A stretch of 64,000 nucleotides of DNA from contig NC_090025.1 of the NCBI RefSeq assembly GCF_037176765.1, forward strand, positions 177,428,040-177,492,039. Direction: 5' to 3'. A program made the position numbers and the translations under genes. This DNA is from Anolis sagrei. Taxonomy: Eukaryota > Chordata > Lepidosauria > Squamata > Anolidae. Shown here piece by piece: positions 1-8,400 of the stretch. Under the pieces are notes generated by a model, which saw only the letters and a list, made by a program, of their open reading frames with translations, made no database searches and was not told the DNA's origin. How positions within the stretch are numbered: position 1 is the stretch's first letter; every line of letters begins with the position of its first letter.

Positions 1-1
1 C

Positions 2-940
2 AATATCGTCAGTGCTACCTCTGCCACTGCCTCTTCCACCACCACCAAGTCATTTCTTGAGCAACTGGCTGTGCTTTTTTCAACAATGGCTACAGAGATC
101 CAGCCTTCTCTTCTCACTGTTCCTCCTGCTTCAACCGTCATAGCAGAGATACTTCCTATGAAGAAAATCACTACAAAACAATCCTTCTTCAAAATCCTTA
201 TAGCATCTGCTGCTCAGCCTTTCACATCCACCATGACAACAACCATCCCACAGTCATCTACTAAGAGCAATTCTGTTGCACTTACTTCTGTAGTGATTAC
301 TGAAGTTCATACCAGCAGTGAGCCATCGGCTGAGCTTCATTCTGCCATGGTGACATCTCCAGTGGTTAGTGCAGAACTTCATACCACCACTGCTTCTGTA
401 GCCAGCTCCGCAGAATCTGTTTTGAAGATCCCTGATATGGCTTCAGCCCCTATGACCACTCTAGATCTTCCTGTACCCACAGAATCTGTTTTGAAGATCC
501 CCGATATGGCTTCAGCCCCTATGACCACTCTAGATCTTCCTGTACCCACTGAGGCTGAACCTAAAATATCAGCTTCACCACAACATTTCACTGCCTCTGA
601 GGAACAGTCAGTTGAGGACACTTCTCCTGAACTTACGGCCACAGTGGCTGAAGTTATTGTTGCTGAGTCTTCCATCCCCATGACTTCCGCCAAATGTAAA
701 ACAGACATTCCCTTCATCTTGGAGGGAAAGCTTGGAGGTCCTCTAAGGTTCATTGCTCTGGAGCAGCTCATGGAAAATATGGGGAATTTAGTAGCTAATT
801 CAGAAATAGCATATAAAAAGAAGTTGGAAATCATATTTTCTGAAATAGAGAGGGCATTGAAACTTGCCAGTCTGCAGAAACGTTCAAAGTGCTCACTGAG
901 GGTGAAGAGTAGGCTTCAAAAACTATGGTCTCTCTTTTAG
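2..940 (+). CDS. Unidentified Ser/Thr-rich protein, C-terminal exon (5' incomplete)
   Basis: The frame is open from the left edge to a TAG at 938-940, giving 313 residues with no start codon that can be trusted; the true start or an upstream exon is probably outside the window. The first about 210 residues are rich in Ser, Thr, Ala, Pro and Val and low in charge, like a disordered linker or mucin-like stalk. The last about 80 residues are different: charged, helix-prone and Lys/Arg-rich, ending KLWSLF. A 23-residue unit (starting ESVLKIPDMAS) occurs twice in tandem. A poly(A) signal lies 164 bases after the stop, which supports a real terminal exon. I do not recognise the family. It could also be a lineage-specific or decaying gene. 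The antisense frame over the same bases is treated as a shadow. Confidence 0.5.
   Translation, partial: NIVSATSATASSTTTKSFLEQLAVLFSTMATEIQPSLLTVPPASTVIAEILPMKKITTKQSFFKILIASAAQPFTSTMTTTIPQSSTKSNSVALTSVVITEVHTSSEPSAELHSAMVTSPVVSAELHTTTASVASSAESVLKIPDMASAPMTTLDLPVPTESVLKIPDMASAPMTTLDLPVPTEAEPKISASPQHFTASEEQSVEDTSPELTATVAEVIVAESSIPMTSAKCKTDIPFILEGKLGGPLRFIALEQLMENMGNLVANSEIAYKKKLEIIFSEIERALKLASLQKRSKCSLRVKSRLQKLWSLF
413..550 (+). repeat. 69-bp in-frame tandem duplication
   Basis: Two adjacent copies, 413-481 and 482-550, are identical apart from a single silent T/C difference. Each encodes the same 23 residues. The near identity points to a recent duplication, and its length keeps the reading frame. 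Confidence 0.9.
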
Positions 941-1103
941 ATAAAAAGAGTCAATTTGGCATTTGGGAGATGAAAAGTGGAAATCAATATGATTTTCTTC
1001 CTGCTCTGTTGCTTTTCTTTCCTCTTTTTGCTTTGGCTGTTTCTGTCTCCTTTTTCAGCTTCATGAATATTTTCCCCTCCTTTTAATATATTAGAAAGTC
1101 TGA

Positions 1104-1109
1104 AATAAA
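1104..1109 (+). terminator. Poly(A) signal AATAAA for the left-edge gene
   Basis: A canonical AATAAA sits 164 bases after the stop codon at 940. The bases between are T-rich, as in a short 3' UTR, and a GT/T-rich stretch follows at about 1,127-1,145. Confidence 0.5.
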
Positions 1110-1149
1110 TATATTTCAAAAAGACCTTTCTGGAATTGTTTTTCATAGA

Positions 1150-1310
1150 TTCCTAAGGGTGCATTCACACTGTAGAATTAAAGCAGTTTTGTGGCACTTT
1201 AGGTGCAATGGCTCAATGGTCTGGAATCCTTGGAACTAGTTTTACACGGTCTTGAGCCTTCTCTGCCAAAGAGTGCTGGTACCTTGCCAAACTGGGAATT
1301 TTTGGATTAA
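1150..1310. mobile_element. Non-autonomous DNA transposon fragment (hAT-like MITE)
   Basis: The segment begins with a CACTGTAGAATTAAAGCAG-type end and continues with 'GGCTCAATGG ... GGAATCCTTGG', text I associate with a short DNA transposon common in lizard genomes. The opposite end is missing. Family assignment is from memory of the consensus. Confidence 0.35.
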
Positions 1311-1565
1311 TAGGGTCAATGAGGTTACTAGCCACCCCAAAGGCACCAGAGTGACCTGTGAGGGGATGAAAATACCTCCATCCTATGCAATTCTTCTCTT
1401 CTACTTCATGCCAAGAATAAGGCTAATGTTGTTTAGTCAGGAATAATGGGAATAACTAATAGGAATGAGACTTCATTTCTAACTCTCAACCACTGCATTG
1501 GGAGCACAATAGGCAGAAATAGTCAGGAATGGTTACATTGACAGAGAAAGAGATGGTGGAAAGAA

Positions 1566-1640
1566 TAAATAATAATACTTTATTTTTATCTTGCCCTATA
1601 TCTCCAAGGGGACTCAAGGTGGTGCACTACAGAAAAAAAT
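1566..1640 (-). mobile_element. L2-like LINE/SINE 3' end
   Basis: Read on the - strand this ends in 'GAGTCCCCTTGGAGATA ... AAATAAA', the 3' terminus shared by many L2-like elements and their SINEs in this window. Confidence 0.45.
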
Positions 1641-1822
1641 GGCAAACATTCAATGCCAACAAGATGTGACAAAACAGATGAAATCATAAACAATAAATTG
1701 ACAACATCAAAATATAATTATAAAATCTCCCAAATTAAACAAGATCAAAAAATTTAATATACAAATATAATATTTAAGACATGTTTCACTAATATAAAAT
1801 TAAAAGTATAAGACAATTTGTG

Positions 1823-1880
1823 GCTGGTCCATGAGGTCACGAAGAGTCGGAAACGACTGAACAAATGAACAACAACAATC
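1823..1880 (+). mobile_element. BovB LINE 3' tip
   Basis: The text 'GGTCCATGAGGTCACGAAGAG' followed by 'CGGAAACGACTGAAC' and an AAC-rich tail is the reverse complement of the start of the BovB copy at 37,588-37,975. Only the extreme 3' end is kept. Confidence 0.6.
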
Positions 1881-2447
1881 TCAGGCAAATTAGAATTTTG
1901 ACTTCCTTTTCACACTAACAAGACTGAATAACTCATGGACCCTGAGAGAAGGAAACTACAGTATGTCCTTCCATCAGTTTTGAGCATATTTAGGTAAATC
2001 CCCAGGTATTTTTTTCTATCTCTCTAAATGAGAAATACCAGAGGTTCCTCTTTCCAATAGATACAATGGGCTGGACTAGATGCCCCCTTTCATTCTACAG
2101 TCCAAATCTACTTCAACTACAGCATTAGTCTTATAGAGGACCTTGGGTGTTGTAACAATCTGCTACACTCACTGCCAAAAAATAAAATATGCAAACCTTG
2201 TGCCCCAAGATCTCCCTTAGAAGCAAGTGAGGATCACCATGTTTTCAGGCATCATCGGGCTGCTTTGAGTCTCCTCTTTTGAGAAAAGGAAATCATCATA
2301 ACAACAACAATTATTATTTAAAGGTAAAGAAACAAGTATGTTACTTCTTCTTCTATTCCTGTTTGCAACATTGTAATTTGGTTCCAAAATTGGCCAGTAT
2401 AAACCCAAAACATGATGTTCGTGCCTCTGAAGTCCAGAAGCTCATAG
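1881..2447. other. Intergenic, no recognised feature
   Basis: No coding exon, RNA gene or recognisable repeat was seen here. Confidence 0.5.
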
Positions 2448-2905
2448 TCAGTTAAAAGAGCAGAAACAGTCACTTAGTGAAAAGCTAAAGAAGAAAGCAG
2501 TAAATGCAACTGAACTGCAGTGCCAGTTAGATAAAATAGAGCAACAGCACTACAAGCAATCTGGCCTGCAGCAGAGATACCAGAAACCCAAGATGACTTG
2601 CAGCAAGTTCAAGAGCAAAAGGCATTTCTAAAACCTTTTCAGGACTGTGTTATCTCGTCAAGAGCAGCTATAACTGAGCCAAGCAGTCAGTTGAATAAAA
2701 GTAAAGAGAAGGTCAATCCGATTTGCAGGTGAAGGCAAAGACTGATTCACTTGCCTTGGTGAAAGTTGCAGAGACTGTTCAAACAAGAGATCACCAGAAG
2801 CACCTGGATGAAGATGGAGTGAAGATAGCGACGATCCCAGAGCTGAGACAAGTGTTTACATCAGTCCAAGGAAGCCGAGACATGTGTCGCAACATCGTAA
2901 TGGAC
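2448..2905 (+). pseudogene. EEA1P: Processed pseudogene fragment of EEA1 (early endosome antigen 1)
   Basis: Three consecutive short reading frames match, in order, the coiled-coil of EEA1 as I remember the human protein. The first reads SEKLKKKAVNATELQCQLDK (human EEKVTNSTELQHQLDK-like). The second, near 2,600-2,700, contains QVQEQKAFL and SQLNKSKEKV (human QVQEQKAHL, SQLNESKEKV). The third, near 2,723, contains QVKAKTDSLALVKVAETVQT (human QIKAKTELLLSAEAAKTAQR). The joins need frame changes, an in-frame stop ends the first piece, and about 100 residues between the first and second are missing. The pieces run on without splice sites, which fits a retrocopy rather than exons of a live gene. 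No poly(A) tail was found. Confidence 0.7.
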
Positions 2906-3269
2906 AGGTTTGCCTTTTAGGTTCCAGAATTACAAGTACACTTCAACCAGAGAGGATATAGTCCTCATGAAGGAGACTCATGAGGTAAGAATGAAGATGT
3001 CAAAGACATTGAGATCCAGAATCAATGAGAGACCAATTATGGACTTGGTTTTTTCACAGGATGACTCCATAGATTAGTATAGTTGTAGTATTAGTTAGTT
3101 ATTAATTTATTATTAATAAGGGAGTAAAACTTATTGATAAGTTTTAGTGTCCCGCCTCCAGAGACAAAAGAACATTTCATTTTTATTTATATAGAAGATA
3201 TATACACACACAGATACACACAAGACTTCCTAATACATAAAAAAGAACACACACACACACATATATATT
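2906..3269. repeat. Low-complexity interval with CA/TA microsatellite
   Basis: The left half has no recognised feature. From about 3,205 it is rich in (CA)n and (TA)n, clearest at 3,248-3,270. Short frames here reflect the simple repeat. Confidence 0.6.
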
Positions 3270-3509
3270 TGACGAAGGCTTTCATGGCTGGAATCACTAG
3301 GTCCTTGTGGGGTTTTTTCGGGCTATAGGGCCATGTTCTAGAGGCATTTCTCCTGACGTTTCGCCTGCATCTATGGCAAGCATCCTCAGAGGTAGTGAGG
3401 TCGAGTGACCTCACTACCTCTGGGTATGTTTGCCATAGATGCAGGCGAAACGTCAGGAGAAATGCCTCTAGAACATGGCCCCATAGCCCGAAAAAACCCA
3501 CAAGAACCT
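3270..3509. mobile_element. Penelope-like element end, foldback of two inverted copies
   Basis: About 100 bases of left arm (3,301-3,400) are repeated in inverse orientation at 3,405-3,509, so the segment can fold into a long hairpin. Each arm carries the sequence GGCCATGTTCTAGAGGC and the GACGTTTCGCCTGC block found in all Penelope-like copies here. The left flank 'GAAGGCTTTCATGGCTGG' recurs at 17,262 and 20,269. The left arm, read on the - strand, contains the cleanest hammerhead-like core in the window (3,352-3,393). The right arm abuts the 3' tail of the LINE at 3,517. Confidence 0.7.
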
Positions 3510-3516
3510 ATATATA

Positions 3517-4342
3517 TATTTGTCGTGTCAGGGCAACCAGTCAATTATATTACATTTCTAACAGAACAAAGCAAACAGACAAAATACAAAATTTGCGAGT
3601 TTGGTAGTTGATTAAATGTCCTTTGACCAGTATCTGGCCACTTGGAGTGCCTCTGGTATTGCTACAAGAAGGTCCTCCATGGTGCATGTGGCAGGGCTCA
3701 GGTTGCATTGCAGCAGGTGGTCAGTGGTTTGCTCTTCTCCACACTCGCATGTCGAGGATTCCACTTTGTAGCCCCATTTCTTAAGATTGGCTTTGCATCT
3801 CATGGTGCCAGAGCGCAGTCTGTTCAGCTCCTTCCAAGTCACCCAGTCTTCTGAGTGCCCAGGGGGGAGTCTCTCATTTGGTATCAGCCATTGATTGAGG
3901 TTCTGGGTTTGAGGCTGCCACTTTTGGACTCTCGCTTGCTGAGGTGTTCCAGCGAGTGTCTCTGTAGATCTTAGAAAACTATTTCTAGATTTAAGTCGCT
4001 GATGTGCTGGCTGATACCCAAACAGGGGATGAGCTGGAGATGTCTCTGCCTTGGTCCTTTCACCATTGGCTGCTACTTCCCGGCGGATGTCAGGTGGTGC
4101 AATACCGGCTAAGCAGTGTAATTTCTCCAGTGGTGTAGGGCGCAGACACCCCGTGATAATGCGGCATGTCTCATTAAGAGCCACATCCACTGTTTTAGTG
4201 TGGTGAGATGTGTTCCACACTGGGAATGCATACTCAGCAGCAGAGTAGCACAGCACAAGGGCAGATGTCTTCACTGTATCTGGTTGTGATCCCCAGGTTG
4301 TGCCAGTCAGCTTTCGTATGATATTGTTTCTAGCACCCACAC
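3517..4342 (-). mobile_element. Non-LTR retrotransposon, 5'-truncated ORF2 C-terminus (family A)
   Basis: The - strand encodes about 240 uninterrupted residues, from [17 protein letters not shown] through [31 protein letters not shown] and [16 protein letters not shown], ending in [15 protein letters not shown] (a Cys/His knuckle) and KDI-stop. This is the region downstream of the reverse-transcriptase active site. The RT core of the same family is seen at 55,840-56,052. The 3' tail reads TGACACGACAAATA. The family is non-LTR; I cannot decide the clade (it is not BovB). Other copies lie at 5,551, 22,874 and 55,108. Confidence 0.75.
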
Positions 4343-4439
4343 ACATATAGACGAAGACGGAAAAAAGAGAGGAAAGAGCCAAAGGAAAAAGAAAACAGCA
4401 GAAAAAATTACATTTGTATCCTTCTAATACGCGAGGGGA

Positions 4440-4790
4440 GGAGGGAAGAGCAGAGTTGATTTTCCTGACTCCACCCCTTTCTTCCTATTGGCTGCGGCAG
4501 GAGGCATTCTAGCCAATAACATTTAGAAGCGCATGGACTGAGGAACGCGCTAAAACCACTTATTCCTTTGTGTGGACTTCAACTCCCAGAAGCCTTACCA
4601 GCTTGGGTGAATAGTGAGGGCTTCTGGGAGATGGAGTCCACAATTACATGAAAGCTCCAAAGACACTGCGCAGCGGTGAGAGGGAGAGGGAAGCCTCTGA
4701 CGTCAGCGGGGAGGGAGGGGCCTCTCGAAGCGAGCTTTCGCTTTGGCGGCGGGTTCGAAGCGTCGCCTTTGGATGGATCCATGTGAGCAT
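4440..4790 (+). promoter_or_regulatory. DDX11: DDX11 promoter and probable non-coding first exon
   Basis: A GC-richer island in AT-rich surroundings, 0.5-0.9 kb before the start codon. Visible sites: two CCAAT boxes (reverse at 4487-4491, forward at 4513-4517), a perfect palindromic CRE TGACGTCA (4698-4705), an E2F-like TTTGGCGG (4742-4749), and an inverted pair of AACTCCCAGAAGC-type motifs (4574-4593 and 4617-4640) resembling ZNF143 sites. There is no TATA box. A consensus donor GTGAGC at 4783 could end exon 1. The transcription start is inferred, not seen. Confidence 0.55.
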
Positions 4791-5004
4791 GAGAGTGACG
4801 GTGGCCGGCGAAGGACAAGATTAGGCGCGATACGTGCTTTTGAAACGCGCCTTGTGGAGATCCTGTGAGAGAAGGATCAACACGTTTGGGTACATTTGGT
4901 TTTCTCACAGTTCCTTAGAATAGCGAAGGATTTCCAGCATGAGACCTCATAACAAGGCCTACTTATCATTAGTGGATATCTAGTGGGTTTGGCTACATTC
5001 TAAA

Positions 5005-5197
5005 CCAGACATGGGCCAATTTGGGCCCTCCAGGTGTTTTGGACTCCAACTCCCATCATTCCTAACAGCCTCAGGCCCCTTCCTTTTCCCCCTCAGCTTA
5101 AGCGGCTGAGGGGGAAAAGGAAAGGGCCTGAGGCTGTTAGGAATGATGGGAGTTGGAGTCCAAAACACCTGGAGGGCCCAAATTGGCCCATGCTTGG
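5005..5197. mobile_element. Palindromic MITE (hAT-like) in DDX11 intron 1
   Basis: A nearly perfect 193-bp palindrome centred near 5,101: the left arm 'ATGGGCCAATTTGGGCCCTC' is mirrored by 'GGGCCCAAATTGGCCCAT'. Diverged relatives are at 7,317-7,395 and 52,693-52,822. The high identity of the arms suggests recent formation or repair. Confidence 0.75.
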
Positions 5198-5323
5198 TGT
5201 ATATTGTATATTTACATCCATTTTAAATTCCACCTTCAGCTGGATCCACTTTTATAGTGTATTATAATAATATATATTTCTAATAATTATTTTGTGCCTT
5301 TTGGATTTATTTTTTTATTTCAG

Positions 5324-5470
5324 GTGATGGCTGGGGAAAGCCAAGAAAAGCCCAGGATGAACTTCCCTTTCCCATATGCACCATACCCTATTCAAGAAGA
5401 ATTCATGACAAAACTATATCAGGTTTTGGAAAGGGGAAAGATTGGCATCTTTGAGAGCCCGACTGGCACA
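5324..5470 (+). CDS. DDX11: DDX11 first coding exon (start codon, Q motif region, Walker A first half)
   Basis: The exon follows an acceptor at 5322-5323 and has only three bases before ATG 5327, which matches the position of the human start (MA.E.Q...FPFP). It ends SPTGT, with GKS supplied by the next exon 2.8 kb downstream, so an intron splits the Walker A motif. Confidence 0.93.
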
Positions 5471-8400
5471 GTAAGCCTCTTATTTATTAAGAAAAGACTT
5501 GTTAACTTGCTTTTCTGATCTCAAAACATCAAAGTAGTTGTGTAAGCTATTTATTTATTTATCGTGTCATCAGCAACCATTGTATTACAATTCTAACAGA
5601 GCAAAACAAACACACAGATTAAAAAGAAAAAGGAAAAAAAACAGATTTTGCAAATTTGGTATTTGGTTAAATGTCCTTTGACACTTAATGTCTGGCCACT
5701 TGGAGTGCCTCTGGTGTTGCTGCAAGGAGGCCCTCCATTGTGCATGTGGCAGGGCTCAGGTTGCATTGCAGCAGGTGGTCAGTGGTTTGCTCTTCTCCGC
5801 ACTCGCATGGCATGGACTCCACTTTGTAGCCCCATTTCTTAAGATTGGCTCTGCATCTCGTGGTGCCAGAGCGCAGTCTGTTCAGCGCCTTCCAAGTCGC
5901 CCAGTTTTCTGAGTGCCCAGGGGGGAGTCTCTCATCTGGTAAGCTATGTAACATATGTATATGTTGAAGGGAGGGATATACATGTGGTAACAATAATATA
6001 ATATATTGTATATACATATAATATTATAATGTAATACTATATAATACTGCTACTAATAATATATTATAATTATATTACTAATAATATTACAATATGTTCT
6101 TGTGGGGTTTTTCGGGCTATAGGGCCATGTTCTAGAGGCATTTTTTCCTGACCTTTCGCCTGCATCTATGGCAAGCATCCTCAGAGGTAGTGAGGTCTGT
6201 TGGAATTAGGAAAATAGGTTTATATATCTGTGGAATGGCTGGAGTGGGGCACGGAGCTCTTCTCTGCTGGAGCTAGGTGTGAATGTTTCAACTGACCACC
6301 TTCATTAGCATTTGAAGGCCTGGCTGAGCCTGGAAAAATGTTTTGTTGAGAGGTGTTAAGATGTGCCTGGTTGTTTCCTCTCTGCTGTTTTGCTGTTGTA
6401 ATTTTAGAGTTTTTTAATACTGGTAGCCAGATTTTGTTCATTTTCATGGTCTCTTCCTTTCTGTTGAAATTGTCCACATGCTTATGGATTTCAATGGCTT
6501 CTCTGTGTAGTCTGACATGGTGGTTGTTGGTGTGGTCCATCATTTCTGTGTTCTCAAATAATATGCTGTGTCCAGGCTGGTTCATCAGGTGCTCTGCTAT
6601 TACAATATAATGGTATACTGCAAAATAGTAATATATAATACTGATATTGTACTATACTTATAATATATTGTATATGCATATAATATTTATAATATAATGT
6701 AATACAATATAATACTGCTAATAAAATATATTATAATTGTATTACTAATAATATTACAATATAATGGTATAGTGCAATATAGTAATATATAATACTGATA
6801 TTGTATTATACTAATAATATAATATAATATATTGTATATGCATATAGTATTTATAATATAATGTAATACAATATAATACTACCACTAATAATATATTATA
6901 ATTGTTTTACTAATAATATTACAATATAATGGTATAGTGTAATATATAATACTGATATTGTACTATGCTAATAATATAATATATTGTATATGCATATAAA
7001 ATTTATAATATAATGTAATACAATTTAATACTACTAATAATAATATATTATTATATTACTAATAATATTACAATATAATGGTATAGTGCAATATAGTAAT
7101 ATATAATACTGATATTGTACTATGCTAATAATATAATATATTTATATATATCTTCTAAGCTGCTCTGAGTCCCCTTTGGGGTGAGAAGGGTGGCATATAA
7201 ATGTCATAAATAAATAAATAAGCTAGAGGCAGACGGGTTTCCCACTTGCAGGATCTACTTTGTTAGTTTATTCAGAACTGGGCAACTGAGGTCTAGATAG
7301 CTTTTGGTCTATAGCAGGCATGAGCATACTTTGGCCTCCAGGTGCTTTGGACTTCAACTTCCACAGTTCCTAACAGGCTGTTAGTGCTGGAGTCTGCTGC
7401 AAAACAAAAGGACCCCCTTCCCCATATACAGGCAGTCCCTGAGTTACAAGCACCTGACAAACAACTCAAATAAATTAACCCTTCCCTTCCCTATGCTATC
7501 TGAAGCTTACACACACACAACATTTTTGGCTGAGGTTAGACTTAGAAAATTTACGAGTTCTGATTTACATAAAAATTCAGCTTAAGAACAAACTTACAGA
7601 ATCTATCATGTTTGTATCTTGGGAACTACTTCTAGTAGTAGTAATAATTTTTCCTGCCGCGCCCTGTGGTTTGAGGCAAGGTACAACATTATAAAAACAA
7701 GAGAGAAAACATTATTAATACATATACAACACAATACACAGAGTTAAAACACAACTTAAAATCCACTGATGAAATGCAAATTAAAATGTTAGATTAGAAT
7801 ATCAGATTTCTAAACCAAGGAATTTGTCTTGAATAGGAGAAGTAAATGAAATGCACAATCTTTCCATACCTAAATCCAATCCTGGTCACCTCTAGCATCT
7901 CGAAGGCTTAATGTAGATGAAATTGTGGAGAGCCATTTAAGGATTTCAAATTTTACTATACATGCTACATAATGTATCAATAGATGCAGCTAACACATCG
8001 CAAAGACAGAAAGTAGATCTGTATTTTAGAAAGGGTAGAAATACCTTGTACTATAAGGAGAACGATTTTAGATTCGATTGGCAGTAGTGGAAGAAAGAAT
8101 GAAAGAGTGGTGTTGTTTTCTTGTCTAGTATGTATTGGATGTGGTGACTGTTACTTTCTCTGGAGTATCAGTTGGTCAGCATATGGTGTATTACGAATTT
8201 TGGCGATGGTGTGATTTTGCCTTTATCCTGTTATGACTATGTATTGTGATTTAGCAGCATGTGTTTCATCCTTATTTCAGGGGAAATCTTTGAGTCTTAT
8301 TTGTGGAGCCCTTACTTGGCTCCGAGACTTTGAAGAGAAAAAGAAACAGGAAGAGGCCCAGCTCTTGGCAGGTGAAATTAATGGGAAGGATACGAACAAA

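Noticed and set aside
379-834. - strand frame of 151 residues
   Set aside because: Shadow of the Ser/Thr-rich exon on the + strand; its repeat is just the same duplication read backwards.
3612-4382. 256-residue - strand frame as a host gene
   Set aside because: It is the ORF2 C-terminus of LINE family A, repeated at 5,551, 22,874 and 55,108; its first residues come from flanking DNA.
5960-7145. Regularly spaced repeats that might suggest a CRISPR-like array
   Set aside because: Units of about 150-166 bp that are almost pure A/T without unique spacers, in a eukaryotic intron.
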